A stretch of DNA of 43,651 nt. Origin: Aeromicrobium sp. Its GTDB lineage: Bacteria > Actinomycetota > Actinomycetes > Propionibacteriales > Nocardioidaceae. The translations under genes were made by a program, and so were the position numbers. The stretch is taken from NCBI GenBank assembly GCA_014377785.1, contig JACMOZ010000162.1, positions 1-43,651 of the forward strand, read 5' to 3'. The notes under the pieces are model-generated. The model saw only the letters and a list, made by a program, of their open reading frames with translations. It searched no databases and was not told the origin of the DNA. Positions 24,045-34,042 of the stretch are shown piece after piece (positions within the stretch are counted from its first letter, which is position 1; each line of letters opens with the position of its first letter).

Positions 24045-24599
24045 ATGGGCCTAGAAGAAAAACTTCCCAGCGGAGTTCTGTTGTCGACGGTCGAAGGACT
24101 GGCCGGCTATTTCCGCAAAGCGTCGTTCTGGCCGGCAACGTTCGGCCTTGCCTGCTGCGCGATCGAAATGATGACATTCGGCGCACCGCGTTATGACTCG
24201 GCCCGTTTCGGTATGGAGGTCTTCCGGCCGTCACCGCGTCAGGCCGACCTGATGATCGTCGCCGGCCGCGTGAGTCAGAAGATGGCCCCGGTCCTCCGCC
24301 AGATCTACGACCAGATGGCCGAACCCAAATACGTTTTGGCGATGGGCGTCTGTGCAAGTTCGGGCGGCATGTTCAACAACTACGCGATCCTCCAGGGCGT
24401 TGACCACGTCGTCCCGGTCGACATGTATCTCCCCGGTTGCCCGCCGCGCCCCGAAATGCTCATCGACGCCGTACTCAAACTGCACAACAAGATCCAGCAC
24501 ACAAAGCTTGGCGTCAACCGTCTCGACGAGATCGCCGAACTCGAAGAGGCCGCACTGCTGGCCACGCCGACGTCGGCGATGAAGGGCCTGCTTCGATGA
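24045..24599 (+). CDS. nuoB: NADH-quinone oxidoreductase subunit B
   Basis: The 184-residue protein carries all four ligands of cluster N2: Cys37-Cys38 in [10 protein letters not shown], Cys103 in GVCASSGG and Cys132 in [11 protein letters not shown]2 passes electrons to menaquinone. [26 protein letters not shown] is the expected quinone-side segment. ATG 24045 is chosen over the long upstream extension, which lies within nuoA. A short C-terminal extension is rich in Leu and Ala. Its stop overlaps nuoC (ATGA). Confidence 0.97.
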   Translation: MGLEEKLPSGVLLSTVEGLAGYFRKASFWPATFGLACCAIEMMTFGAPRYDSARFGMEVFRPSPRQADLMIVAGRVSQKMAPVLRQIYDQMAEPKYVLAMGVCASSGGMFNNYAILQGVDHVVPVDMYLPGCPPRPEMLIDAVLKLHNKIQHTKLGVNRLDEIAELEEAALLATPTSAMKGLLR

Positions 24600-25312
24600 G
24601 CAAGGACAATACGCAGGACTCGAGCTCAGAAGCAGTGAACGAAGTAGTCAAGAGCGACGCGACGCAGCTGGAAATCGTCGACGTCCGCGAAGGAATGTTC
24701 GGCGTTTCGGGTTCGGGCGACACCTCCGGTTATGGCGGACTGACCAAGCCGATCATCATGCCCGGGGCGTCCCCAAAGCCTTATGGCGGCTGGTTCGACG
24801 ACATGTCCGACCAGCTCGCGACGGTCCTCCCCGACGCTCAAGCCATCGAAAAGGTTGTCGTCGACCGCGGTGAGATCACCTTTTACATCCGTCGGGCCAG
24901 CATTCTCGACGTCGTGGCACAACTGCGCAACGACGCCAAACTCCGCTTTGAGTTCTGCAGCGGCGTCTCTGGCGTCCACTACCCGCACGAAACCGGGCGT
25001 GAACTCCACGCCGTCTATCACTTGCTCTCGATGACCCACAACCGGCGGATCCGCCTCGAGGTCACCGCACCCGACAACGATCCGCACATCCCCAGCGTCG
25101 TCAGCATCTATCCGACCGCCGATTGGCACGAGCGCGAAACCTATGACTTTTTCGGCATCATCTTCGACGGCCATCCGGCACTTACCCGCATCTTGATGCC
25201 TGACGACTGGCCTGGCCACCCGCAACGCAAGGATTACCCGCTCGGCGGCATTCCCGTCGAATACAAGGGAGCAACCATTCCGCCACCGGACCAGCGGAGG
25301 TCATACAACTAA
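24596..25312 (+). CDS. nuoC: NADH-quinone oxidoreductase subunit C
   Basis: The 238-residue protein has the 30-kDa subunit signature [29 protein letters not shown] and DYPLGG. About 80 N-terminal residues precede the conserved domain and look disordered at first (acidic, Ser-rich). NuoC is separate from NuoD, not fused as in E. coli. It belongs to the peripheral arm near N2. The stop TAA shares one base with the nuoD ATG (TAATG). Confidence 0.96.
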   Translation: MSKDNTQDSSSEAVNEVVKSDATQLEIVDVREGMFGVSGSGDTSGYGGLTKPIIMPGASPKPYGGWFDDMSDQLATVLPDAQAIEKVVVDRGEITFYIRRASILDVVAQLRNDAKLRFEFCSGVSGVHYPHETGRELHAVYHLLSMTHNRRIRLEVTAPDNDPHIPSVVSIYPTADWHERETYDFFGIIFDGHPALTRILMPDDWPGHPQRKDYPLGGIPVEYKGATIPPPDQRRSYN

Positions 25313-26634
25313 TGACTGATCCGTACGCAAGCAGCACTGAGTCAACCGACGGTCAGGTCTACACCGTGACCGGTCAGGACTGGGACTCGATCGGCGCCGG
25401 CGGCATGGGCGACCGCATTGTCATCAACATGGGCCCGCAGCACCCGTCAACACATGGCGTGCTCCGACTGGTTCTGGAGATCGACGGCGAAATGGTGACC
25501 GAGGCCCGTTGTGGCATCGGCTACCTCCACACCGGCATCGAAAAAAACATGGAGTTCCGCACCTGGACACAGGGTGTGACGTTCTGCACCCGCATGGACT
25601 ACGTCGCCCCGTTCTCCAACGAAGCGGCCTATGTCATGGCAGTCGAACGTCTCCTGGGTATCGAGGAAGACATTCCCGAGAAGGCGCAGACCATCCGCGT
25701 CCTCATGCTCGAACTTAACCGCATCTCGTCACACCTGGTCGCCGTCGCGAGCGGAGGTATGGAGCTCGGCGCGTTGACAGTGATGACGTGTGGCTTCCGT
25801 GACCGGGAGATCATCCTCGACCTGTTCGAGGCGATCAGCGGACTGCGGATGAACCACGCCTACTTCCGTCCCGGCGGCGTGGCCCAGGATTTGCCGGCCG
25901 GTGCGATCACCCAGTTGCGCGAAGCCATTGCGCTGCTGCGGAAGCGTTTTCCCGAGTATGCGGCACTGTGCAACGCCAACCCGATCTTCATGGGCAGGCT
26001 CAAGGGCGTCGGCCACCTCGACCTCGCTGGTTGCCTGGCGCTTGGACTCACTGGTCCGCCGTTGCGCGCCACCGGATATGACTGGGATCTGCGCAAAAAA
26101 GAACCCTACTGGGGTTATGAAACCTATGACTTCGATGTCATCACCCGCGACGAACCCGATGCATACGGCCGCTTCCGGGTGCGCCTCGACGAGATGTGGG
26201 AATCGCTCAAAATCGTCGAACAAGCCACCGAACGCCTCGCAGGTATGGAGGGTCAGCCGGTCATGGTCGCGGACAAGAAGATCGCGTGGCCGGCCCAGCT
26301 CTCCGTCGGTGCCGACGGTCAGGGCAACTCCGCCGAACACATCCAGAAGATCATGGGGGAGTCGATGGAAGCGCTCATTCACCACTTCAAGATCGTGACC
26401 GAGGGCTTCCGCGTCCCGGCCGGCCAGGCCTACGCGAGCATCGAATCGCCTCGCGGTGAGATTTCCTGCCACGCGGTGTCCGACGGCGGCACCCGGCCTT
26501 ACCGGGCGCATTTCCGCGATCCGTCATTCGTCAATCTTCAAGGTGTTTCGGTCATGGCCGAAGGCGGCTTCATCGCTGACGTGATCGTGGCCATTGCCAG
26601 CATCGACCCGGTTTTGGGGGGAGTAGACAGATGA
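25312..26634 (+). CDS. nuoD: NADH-quinone oxidoreductase subunit D
   Basis: The 440-residue 49-kDa-type subunit shows the quinone-pocket motif [53 protein letters not shown] and the terminal DPVLGGVDR. The histidine of HPSTHG and the conserved Asp and Tyr residues of the pocket support an active quinone site. This is the only nuoD in the window; the second nuo set lacks one at the expected place. Confidence 0.97.
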   Translation: MTDPYASSTESTDGQVYTVTGQDWDSIGAGGMGDRIVINMGPQHPSTHGVLRLVLEIDGEMVTEARCGIGYLHTGIEKNMEFRTWTQGVTFCTRMDYVAPFSNEAAYVMAVERLLGIEEDIPEKAQTIRVLMLELNRISSHLVAVASGGMELGALTVMTCGFRDREIILDLFEAISGLRMNHAYFRPGGVAQDLPAGAITQLREAIALLRKRFPEYAALCNANPIFMGRLKGVGHLDLAGCLALGLTGPPLRATGYDWDLRKKEPYWGYETYDFDVITRDEPDAYGRFRVRLDEMWESLKIVEQATERLAGMEGQPVMVADKKIAWPAQLSVGADGQGNSAEHIQKIMGESMEALIHHFKIVTEGFRVPAGQAYASIESPRGEISCHAVSDGGTRPYRAHFRDPSFVNLQGVSVMAEGGFIADVIVAIASIDPVLGGVDR

Positions 26635-27401
26635 GTGGTCAGGACAGTTCGTTGCCACCTTCGACGATTGCGGAGCTTCATGAGCTTGCGTCGCGCTATC
26701 CGCAAGCGCGCTCGGCGTTGCTGCCGATGTTGCACCTGATCCAGTCCTCCGTCGGCTGTGTGACCAATGAAGGCATCGAGTTGTGTGCTCAAATCCTCGA
26801 CATCAGCGCCGCCGAAGTCTCTGGCGTCTCGACGTTCTACACGATGTATAAGCGCCGCCCGGTCGGCGACTATCACGTCGGGGTCTGCACCAACACGCTG
26901 TGCGCGGTGATGGGCGGTGACCTTATTTTCGACCGGCTCAAGGACCACCTCGAGGTCGGCAACGACGAGACTACCGAGGACGGCAAGATCTCCCTCGAAC
27001 ACATCGAATGCAATGCGGCCTGCGACTACGCGCCCGTGATGATGGTCAATTGGGAGTTCTTCGACAACCAGACGCCCGAGTCCGCGGTCGATGTCGTCGA
27101 CGATCTGCGTGCGGGTAAAAAGGTATGCGCGAGCCGAGGCGCCACGATTGCCACCTGGCGTGAAGCAGAACGCGTACTCGCCGGTTTCGAAGACGGCCGC
27201 GCCGATGAGGGCCCGGCCGCGGGTGAGGCCTCGCTGGCCGGTCTCAGGATCGCCAAGGACAAAGGCTGGGCCGCGCCTGATTTTGAGACGCCTCGTTCCT
27301 CGGTCTCTCCACCCTCGACGGACTCGAAAACTGAGGCCGTCCAAAAGGCTGACACGTCCAGAGCCGAGTCCGAGACTGTGGATGAGGAGTCCAAAAAGTG
27401 A
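26631..27401 (+). CDS. nuoE: NADH-quinone oxidoreductase subunit E
   Basis: The first 170 residues form the thioredoxin-like 24-kDa subunit. Its four [2Fe-2S] ligands are Cys86 and Cys91 ([10 protein letters not shown]) and Cys127 and Cys131 ([10 protein letters not shown]), forming cluster N1a. The total length of 256 residues exceeds the usual 160-200: the last 80 or so residues are Pro/Ser/Glu/Lys-rich and likely disordered. This type of tail is known in some actinobacterial NuoE proteins. Overlaps nuoD (ATGA) and nuoF (GTGA). Confidence 0.95.
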   Translation: MSGQDSSLPPSTIAELHELASRYPQARSALLPMLHLIQSSVGCVTNEGIELCAQILDISAAEVSGVSTFYTMYKRRPVGDYHVGVCTNTLCAVMGGDLIFDRLKDHLEVGNDETTEDGKISLEHIECNAACDYAPVMMVNWEFFDNQTPESAVDVVDDLRAGKKVCASRGATIATWREAERVLAGFEDGRADEGPAAGEASLAGLRIAKDKGWAAPDFETPRSSVSPPSTDSKTEAVQKADTSRAESETVDEESKK

Positions 27402-28717
27402 CAGACACCCTTACTCCCGTCCTCACCTCCGACTGGGGCAACGAACGCGCCTGGACGCGTGCGGCCTACGAAAAGACCGGCGGTTACGAGGCGCTCACGA
27501 AGGCGCTCGCGATGGAACCGGACGACCTGATAGCGCATGTCAAGGATTCGGGACTTCGCGGACGCGGCGGCGCCGGCTTTCCGACCGGCATGAAGTGGAG
27601 CTTCATCCCGCAAGGTGACGGTAAGTCGCATTACCTCGTGGTCAACGCCGATGAGTCCGAACCGGGCACCTGTAAAGACACGCCGCTCATGATGGCAACC
27701 CCGCATACTCTCATCGAGGGCGTCGTCATCGCGTGCTACGCGATCCGCGCCGAAAAGGCTTTCATCTACGTGCGCGGCGAAGTCCTCCACGTTGTCCGCC
27801 GCCTTCGTGCCGCCGTCCGTGAGGCATATGAAGCTGGTTATCTCGGTCAGGACATTAAGGGCAGCGGCATCAATTGCGACCTGGTGATCCACGCCGGCGC
27901 CGGCGCCTACATCTGCGGCGAAGAAACCGCGCTTCTCGATTCGCTCGAAGGCCGTCGCGGCCAACCGCGACTGCGCCCGCCGTTCCCGGCCGTCGAAGGT
28001 CTCTACGCCTGCCCGACTGTCATCAACAACGTCGAATCCATCGCCTCGGTGCCGTCCATCATCAACGGCGGCGTCGATTGGTTCGCCTCGATGGGCACCG
28101 AAAAGTCCAAGGGCATGACTATCTATTCGCTGTCCGGACACGTCAAGTCCCCGGGCCAATATGAGGCGCCGCTCGGCATCACGTTGCGCCAATTGCTCGG
28201 CTTGGGCGGCGGCCTGCGCGACGGGGCCGAACTCAAGTTCTGGACCCCCGGCGGATCCTCGACGCCGATCCTGACCACCGAACACCTCGACATCCCGCTC
28301 GACTACGAAGGTGTCGGCGCGGCCGGCTCGATGCTTGGCACCAAGGCCCTGCAGATCTTCGACCAGTCGACCTCGGTGGTTCGTGCGGTCCTTCGCTGGA
28401 CCGAGTTCTACAAACATGAGTCCTGCGGCAAGTGCACGCCGTGCCGCGAAGGCACTTGGTGGCTCGTCCAGACGCTCGACCGACTCGACAAGGGCGAAGG
28501 ACGCGAAGGCGATATCGAATTGCTCGTCGACTTGTGCGAAAACATCCTCGGTCGCGCCTTTTGTGCGCTGGGTGATGGCGCGACAAGCCCTATCACTTCG
28601 GCCATCAAACATTTCCGCTCCGAGTTCGAGGCCGGTATGCATACGCCCTCATGGGAACTGTTCCCGCCCGCAGCCTCAACGCTGTTCGACAAAGCCACCG
28701 CGGGAGTTGCCATATGA
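27398..28717 (+). CDS. nuoF: NADH-quinone oxidoreductase subunit F
   Basis: The 439-residue protein binds NADH, FMN and cluster N3. Visible are SGLRGRGGAGFPTGMKWSF (nucleotide binding), NADESEPGTCKD (FMN), GAGAYICGEETALLDSLEG, and the [4Fe-4S] ligands Cys343, Cys346, Cys349 (ESCGKCTPCREGT) and Cys389 (RAFCALGDG). It is the electron entry point of complex I. GTG start overlapping the nuoE stop. Confidence 0.97.
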   Translation: MTDTLTPVLTSDWGNERAWTRAAYEKTGGYEALTKALAMEPDDLIAHVKDSGLRGRGGAGFPTGMKWSFIPQGDGKSHYLVVNADESEPGTCKDTPLMMATPHTLIEGVVIACYAIRAEKAFIYVRGEVLHVVRRLRAAVREAYEAGYLGQDIKGSGINCDLVIHAGAGAYICGEETALLDSLEGRRGQPRLRPPFPAVEGLYACPTVINNVESIASVPSIINGGVDWFASMGTEKSKGMTIYSLSGHVKSPGQYEAPLGITLRQLLGLGGGLRDGAELKFWTPGGSSTPILTTEHLDIPLDYEGVGAAGSMLGTKALQIFDQSTSVVRAVLRWTEFYKHESCGKCTPCREGTWWLVQTLDRLDKGEGREGDIELLVDLCENILGRAFCALGDGATSPITSAIKHFRSEFEAGMHTPSWELFPPAASTLFDKATAGVAI

Positions 28718-31134
28718 CCGTCACCGATGCATCGTCCTCGTCGGTTGAGCCTGTTGAAACCCCCGTCGAGCTCGTCACCCTCACGATCGACGATGTGGAC
28801 GTCAGCGTTCCCAAGGGCACGCTCATCATCCGTGCCGCCGAACTCCTCGGCGTCGTGATCCCGCGCTTCTGCGACCATCCTCTGCTCGAACCCGTCGGGG
28901 CGTGCCGCCAGTGCCTCGTCGAAATCACCGACGCCGGCAACGGACGCGGATTCCCCAAGCCGCAGGCCTCCTGCACGATCCAGGCCGCTGCCGGCATGGT
29001 CGTCAAGACTCAGGTGACGTCGCCGGTGGCCGAAAAGGCCCAAAACGGCAACCTGGAATTCCTTCTCATCAACCACCCGCTGGACTGCCCGGTGTGCGAC
29101 AAGGGCGGTGAGTGCCCGTTGCAGAACCAGTCGATGAGCCACGGTTACGGCGAATCGCGCTATGTCGAGACCAAACGCACCTACCCCAAACCGATCAAGG
29201 TCTCCGAGCAAATCCTGCTCGACCGCGAACGGTGCGTTCTGTGCGCCCGATGCACCCGCTTCTCCGAACAGATCGCCGGCGACCCGTTCATCGAAATGAT
29301 CGATCGCGGTGCCTACCAACAAGTTGGCATCTACGAAGAAGAACCGTTTTCTTCCTATTTTTCGGGCAATACGATCCAGATCTGTCCGGTCGGCGCACTG
29401 ACAAGTGCCGACTACCGCTTCCGGTCCCGCCCCTATGACCTCATTTCGACGCCGGCCATTGCCGAGCACGATTCCTGTGGTTCGGCAATCCGCGTCGATC
29501 ACCGGCGTGGCAAGGTCATGCGCCGCCTCGCCGGCGACGATCCCGAGGTCAACGAAGAGTGGATCACCGACAAAGACCGTTTCGGGTTCACGTATGCGAC
29601 GCAAGCCGATCGACTGACCCGACCGATGGTCCGCAACGCCGAGACGGGTGAACTCGAGCCCGTCTCCTGGCCTGCCGCACTCGCGGCTGCCGCCGCAGGC
29701 CTGGCCAAGGCCGAAGGCAAAGTCGGTGTCCTCACCGGTGGCCGGCTGACGGCCGAAGACGCCTACGCCTATTCCAAGTTTGCCCGCGTCACTCTCAAGA
29801 CCAACGACATCGACTTCCGGGCCCGTGCCCACTCACAAGAAGAAGCCGATTTCCTGGCGGCCCATGTGGCCGCGACGTCGTTGACCGTCACATTCGCCGA
29901 TCTTGAAAAAGCCAAGACCGTCGTCCTCGTCGGGTTTGAACCCGAAGACGAAGCCGGCGTCGTGTTCCTACGCCTGCGCAAAGCATCGCGCAGCGGGGTC
30001 AAGGTCCGCGCCATCGCCACGCATATGACCCGCAGCCTCACCAAAATGGGCGGCGAACTCATCCAGATCACGCCGGGCGGCGAACCTGCCGCCCTGGCCG
30101 CCCTCGACCTCGACAAAGACACGATAGTTCTCGCCGGGGAGCGTCTGGCCTCCATACCGGGTGCCTTCAGTGCCGCCCTCAAGGCAACGTCGGTCTCCCA
30201 GGCCCGGCTCGCGTGGATTCCGCGCCGTGCGGGGGACCGCGGTGCAGTCGAAACCGGTTGCCTGCCGACACTGCTCCCCGGAGCTCGTCCGCTCGCCGAT
30301 GCGAGCGCGCGCGCCGACCTCGCCGCCGCGTGGGGCGTCAAGACGATAGTGGCCAAGAAGGGCCGTGACACCTCGGGCATCCTCGCCGCAACGCTGCAAC
30401 GTTCTGGGCAAGGCGCCATCGAGGCCCTCGTCATTGGTGGCGTCGAACTCGATGACCTTCCCGATCCCGCTCAGGCTCGTGCCGCACTCAAGGCAGCCCG
30501 CTTCGTACTGAGCCTCGAAGTCCGCGAAAGCGCCGTCACCGCGATGGCGGACGTGGTTCTCCCTGTTGCCCCGGTTGTCGAAAAGCCCGGCTCCTTCGTC
30601 AACTGGGAAGGGCGCATGCGTTCCTTCGATGCGGTCCTCAACGAACCCAATTCGCTTACCGACATCCGCGTTCTCGCCGGCATCGCCGAGGAACTTGGAG
30701 CGCCGATCGGGTTCCGCAGCGTCGACCAGGCCCGCAAGGACATAACCGAGGTCGGTCCGTGGGACGGCGAACGCGCGGCGGCCCCTGAGGTCGCTGCCGA
30801 ACCCGTCACCGTCAAGAAGGGCGATGTTCTGCTCGACTCATGGCGACTGCTCATCGACGACGGTCGCGGCCAGGACGGTCAGGCCGAATACAAACGCACA
30901 GCACGTCCCGCGGTCGTCCGCGCCAACGCCGCAACGCTCGAAGCGGCAGGCGCCAAACACGGTGGCAGCGTCACACTCAGCACGGCGAGCGGCACCGTCA
31001 CCTTTGTGGCCGAGGTCGCCGAACTCCCCGATGGCGTCGTCTGGGCGCCGGGCAATTCCGGCGGTCAATCGTTGCGAGTCGCCCTCGCGGCCGGCTACGG
31101 CGACGCCGTGACGCTGCAAGGGGTTGAGAAATGA
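28714..31134 (+). CDS. nuoG: NADH-quinone oxidoreductase subunit G, lacking the N7 cluster site
   Basis: The 806-residue protein has the N1b [2Fe-2S] ligands Cys53, Cys64, Cys67 and Cys87, the [17 protein letters not shown] segment (N5), and [10 protein letters not shown] with [13 protein letters not shown] (N4). A molybdopterin-oxidoreductase-like domain follows. The segment where N7 is bound in E. coli and many actinobacteria (C-x2-C-x3-C, then Cys before DKGRF) reads [11 protein letters not shown] with a single Cys255, and Thr285 in [11 protein letters not shown]7 is therefore absent. N7 lies off the main electron path, so activity should be retained. The C-terminal third is poorly conserved. 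Confidence 0.96.
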   Translation: MTVTDASSSSVEPVETPVELVTLTIDDVDVSVPKGTLIIRAAELLGVVIPRFCDHPLLEPVGACRQCLVEITDAGNGRGFPKPQASCTIQAAAGMVVKTQVTSPVAEKAQNGNLEFLLINHPLDCPVCDKGGECPLQNQSMSHGYGESRYVETKRTYPKPIKVSEQILLDRERCVLCARCTRFSEQIAGDPFIEMIDRGAYQQVGIYEEEPFSSYFSGNTIQICPVGALTSADYRFRSRPYDLISTPAIAEHDSCGSAIRVDHRRGKVMRRLAGDDPEVNEEWITDKDRFGFTYATQADRLTRPMVRNAETGELEPVSWPAALAAAAAGLAKAEGKVGVLTGGRLTAEDAYAYSKFARVTLKTNDIDFRARAHSQEEADFLAAHVAATSLTVTFADLEKAKTVVLVGFEPEDEAGVVFLRLRKASRSGVKVRAIATHMTRSLTKMGGELIQITPGGEPAALAALDLDKDTIVLAGERLASIPGAFSAALKATSVSQARLAWIPRRAGDRGAVETGCLPTLLPGARPLADASARADLAAAWGVKTIVAKKGRDTSGILAATLQRSGQGAIEALVIGGVELDDLPDPAQARAALKAARFVLSLEVRESAVTAMADVVLPVAPVVEKPGSFVNWEGRMRSFDAVLNEPNSLTDIRVLAGIAEELGAPIGFRSVDQARKDITEVGPWDGERAAAPEVAAEPVTVKKGDVLLDSWRLLIDDGRGQDGQAEYKRTARPAVVRANAATLEAAGAKHGGSVTLSTASGTVTFVAEVAELPDGVVWAPGNSGGQSLRVALAAGYGDAVTLQGVEK

Positions 31135-32384
31135 GCAGCTTGTTTGGTCACGAACCGTTTTGGGTGATTTTGCTCAAGGCAGTGCTGATCTTCGTCGTGC
31201 TCGTCGTTTACACGTTGTTCAACATCTGGTTCGAACGCCGAGTCGTCGCCAAGATGCAGCAACGCATCGGCCCCAACGTCAACGGACCGTTCGGCCTGCT
31301 GCAGAGTCTCGCCGACGGCGTGAAACTTGCCCTCAAAGAAGACATAGTCGTCAAAGCGGCCGACAAGATGGTCTACATTCTGGCCCCGATCCTCGCGACG
31401 GTCCCCGCGTTCCTCGCCTGGGCGGTGGTCCCCTTCGGGCCCACCGTCAATATTCCGTTCACGGACACGAAGACGCCGTTGCAACTAACTGATCTCCCGA
31501 TCGCCGTTCTCTACATCCTCGCGGTGACGTCGATCGGCATCTACGGCATCGTGCTCGCCGGCTGGTCTTCGGGATCGATCTATTCGCTTCTCGGCGGCAT
31601 GCGTTCAAGCGCCCAGATGATTTCTTATGAAGTCTCCATGGGCCTTAGTTTTGTCTCGGTCTTCATGTATGCCGGCTCGATGTCGACGTCGGAGATCGTC
31701 GCCGCCCAAACCAACACGTGGTTCTTCCTGCCACTGTTTCCATCCTTCGTGATCTATGTGATCTCGATGGTCGGCGAGACCAACCGCGCACCATTCGACC
31801 TTCCCGAAGCCGAGGGCGAACTCGTCGGTGGCTTCCATACCGAATATTCCTCGCTCAAATTCGCTCTGTTCTTCCTCGCCGAGTACGTCAACATGGTGAC
31901 GGTCTCAGCGCTCGCGACGACGTTGTTCCTTGGCGGTTGGCGCGCACCGTTCGGCATCGCTCAGGTCTGGGAAGGCGCCAACACCGGTTATTGGCCGGTG
32001 TTGTGGTTCCTGGGTAAGACGCTGGGCTTCATCTTCATGTTCGTCTGGCTGCGCGGCACCCTTCCTCGTCTGCGCTACGACCAGTTCATGACGTTCGGCT
32101 GGAAGATTCTGATACCGGCTTCGCTCGCCTGGGTTGTTGCTGTCGCGCTGATCCGCAAACTGCGCAACGAAGACATGGTCAACATGCAGGTCCTGAGTTA
32201 CCTCGCGATCGCGGCGGGCATCGTGCTGATCGCCAGCTTCTTCATTCCGGAGAAGAAAAAACGGCTCGAGTCCGAACCACCACAACAGTTCGACGCCTTC
32301 GCCGGCGGTTACCCCGTACCCCCGATGCCCGGCCAGGTCACTACCGCAAAGACTGACGAGAAGGCGGACGACAGTGCCCAATAA
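31131..32384 (+). CDS. nuoH: NADH-quinone oxidoreductase subunit H
   Basis: The 417-residue membrane protein has eight or more hydrophobic helices and the quinone-channel motifs [27 protein letters not shown] and [27 protein letters not shown]. It joins the peripheral and membrane arms. The C-terminal extension (about 50 residues, Pro/Gln/Lys-rich) is longer than in E. coli. Its last codons lie in a 15-base tandem duplication that also contains the nuoI start. Confidence 0.96.
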   Translation: MSSLFGHEPFWVILLKAVLIFVVLVVYTLFNIWFERRVVAKMQQRIGPNVNGPFGLLQSLADGVKLALKEDIVVKAADKMVYILAPILATVPAFLAWAVVPFGPTVNIPFTDTKTPLQLTDLPIAVLYILAVTSIGIYGIVLAGWSSGSIYSLLGGMRSSAQMISYEVSMGLSFVSVFMYAGSMSTSEIVAAQTNTWFFLPLFPSFVIYVISMVGETNRAPFDLPEAEGELVGGFHTEYSSLKFALFFLAEYVNMVTVSALATTLFLGGWRAPFGIAQVWEGANTGYWPVLWFLGKTLGFIFMFVWLRGTLPRLRYDQFMTFGWKILIPASLAWVVAVALIRKLRNEDMVNMQVLSYLAIAAGIVLIASFFIPEKKKRLESEPPQQFDAFAGGYPVPPMPGQVTTAKTDEKADDSAQ

Positions 32385-32403
32385 GCCAGTGCCCAATAAG
32401 CCA
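32374..32403 (+). repeat. Tandem 15-bp duplication at the nuoH/nuoI junction
   Basis: GTGCCCAATAAGCCA occurs twice in a row and is followed by a third GTG. The unit includes the nuoH stop TAA (first copy) and a nuoI GTG, so nuoI has three in-frame GTG codons at 32374, 32389 and 32404. Confidence 0.9.
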
Positions 32404-32985
32404 GTGTCTGAGAAAACAGGGTCGGGCGCACCCACAAGCAGTCCGCTCCGTGAAGCGCTGTGGGACCCGATCGCCGGTTTCGGCGTCACATTCCGCACGA
32501 TGTTCCGCAAAACGGTGACGGAGCAGTACCCGTTCGAAACGAAGGTGACCGCACCCCGGTTCCACGGCCGTCACCAGCTCAATCGTTGGCCCGACGGTCT
32601 CGAAAAATGCATCGGTTGTGAATTGTGTGCGTGGGCCTGCCCCGCTGATGCTATTTACGTCGAGGGCGCCGAGAACACCGAAGGCGGCCGTTTCAGCCCC
32701 GGCGAACGCTACGGCAGGGTTTACCAGATCAACTACTTGCGCTGCATACTCTGTGGACTGTGCATCGAGGCTTGCCCGACCCGCGCGCTCACCATGACCA
32801 ATGAGTTTGAACTCGCCGACACCAGCCGCGAAGCCCTCATTTACGAGAAGTCCGACCTGCTCGCGCCGCTGTTGCCCGGCATGGTCCAGCCGCCGCACGA
32901 AATGATGATCAGCGACGACCAACACGACTACTACAAGGGCAAGTCCCTTCCAATCGTGGAGACGACCTCGGGGACCGCCTCGTGA
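32374..32985 (+). CDS. nuoI: NADH-quinone oxidoreductase subunit I
   Basis: The protein of up to 203 residues is a ferredoxin-type subunit with two [4Fe-4S] motifs, [16 protein letters not shown] and [16 protein letters not shown], forming clusters N6a and N6b that pass electrons to N2. The start is ambiguous: GTG 32374, 32389 and 32404 are all in frame and arise from the 15-base duplication. The first overlaps the nuoH stop and is used here. The N-terminal [14 protein letters not shown] repeat is unlikely to matter for function. Confidence 0.95.
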   Translation: MPNKPVPNKPVSEKTGSGAPTSSPLREALWDPIAGFGVTFRTMFRKTVTEQYPFETKVTAPRFHGRHQLNRWPDGLEKCIGCELCAWACPADAIYVEGAENTEGGRFSPGERYGRVYQINYLRCILCGLCIEACPTRALTMTNEFELADTSREALIYEKSDLLAPLLPGMVQPPHEMMISDDQHDYYKGKSLPIVETTSGTAS

Positions 32986-33743
32986 TTACGTTCTGGATTC
33001 TGGCTCCGATCATGGTGATCGCGGCGCTCGGACTGATCTTCGCCCGCAAGGCCGTCCATGCGGCGCTCATGCTCGCCGTCGTGATGATCTTGCTTGCAGC
33101 CCTGTACGCCGTTCAGGGCGCGCCGTTCCTATTCGCGGTGCAGATCATCGTCTACACCGGCGCGATCATGATGCTTTTCCTGTTTGTGATGATGCTCGTC
33201 GGCGTCGACATCTCAGACTCCGCCATCGAGACAATCAAGGGCCAGCGACTCGCGGCCACCGTCGTCGGGCTGCTGTTCGGTATCACCGCCGTCACCGCCA
33301 TCGGCCAGACCGTTTCGGGCGCAGTGACCGGGCTCAGAGCCGCCAACTCCAACGGCAACCCTTACGGCCTCGCAGAACTCTTGTTCGGCAAGTATGTTCT
33401 CGCCTTCGAGTTCACCAGCGCACTTCTCATCACCGCCGCCCTCGGTGCCATGGTGCTCGCCCATCGCGAACGGTTCAACGTGCGGTCGACGCAGGGCCAG
33501 CTCGCTGCCCAGCGCATGCGCGAATATGCCGAAACCGGCCGCCATCCCGGACCATTGCCGAGTCCTGGCGTTTATGCCCGCCACAACGCCGTGGACACGC
33601 CGGCCCTGTTGCCCGACGGCAGCCCGTCCGAACTCTCGATTTCGGCCACTATCGCCTCGCGCGGTCAGGTTCGTGAGGGGTTCGACGAGGACGTCGAACA
33701 AATCGTCAAACAACTCGAAGAGGGAGAGGGCGAGTCGAAATGA
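32982..33743 (+). CDS. nuoJ: NADH-quinone oxidoreductase subunit J
   Basis: The 253-residue membrane protein has five hydrophobic helices in the first 165 residues, with [47 protein letters not shown] typical of NuoJ. The C-terminal 85 residues are hydrophilic, with a Glu-rich end, and are an extension seen in several actinobacteria. GTG start overlapping nuoI, stop overlapping nuoK. Confidence 0.94.
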   Translation: MITFWILAPIMVIAALGLIFARKAVHAALMLAVVMILLAALYAVQGAPFLFAVQIIVYTGAIMMLFLFVMMLVGVDISDSAIETIKGQRLAATVVGLLFGITAVTAIGQTVSGAVTGLRAANSNGNPYGLAELLFGKYVLAFEFTSALLITAALGAMVLAHRERFNVRSTQGQLAAQRMREYAETGRHPGPLPSPGVYARHNAVDTPALLPDGSPSELSISATIASRGQVREGFDEDVEQIVKQLEEGEGESK

Positions 33744-34033
33744 CCGAATACATCACCTTGTCCCTGATCCTGTTCACGATCGGTGCCACCGGCGTGCTCG
33801 TTCGCCGCAACGCGATCGTCGTCTTCATGTGCATCGAACTCATGCTCAACGCGACCAACCTCGCGTTTGTAAGTTTCGCCCGCCAGCACGGCAATCTCGA
33901 TGGTCAGATCGCGGCGTTCTTCGTCATGGTTGTCGCCGCTGCCGAAGTTGTGGTCGGACTGGCCATCATCGTGTCCATTTATCGCACGCGTCGTTCGGCT
34001 TCGGTCGACGAGGCGAGCCTGCTGAAGTTCTAA
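33740..34033 (+). CDS. nuoK: NADH-quinone oxidoreductase subunit K
   Basis: The 97-residue protein has three helices with the proton-channel glutamates in [16 protein letters not shown] and [17 protein letters not shown]. The antiporter-like subunit of the membrane arm, of normal length. nuoL follows after 9 bases. Confidence 0.96.
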   Translation: MTEYITLSLILFTIGATGVLVRRNAIVVFMCIELMLNATNLAFVSFARQHGNLDGQIAAFFVMVVAAAEVVVGLAIIVSIYRTRRSASVDEASLLKF

Positions 34034-34042
34034 GGGAAACTC

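Noticed and set aside
27026-28642. 538-codon open frame on the minus strand over nuoE and nuoF
   Set aside because: Antisense shadow of two certain complex I genes.
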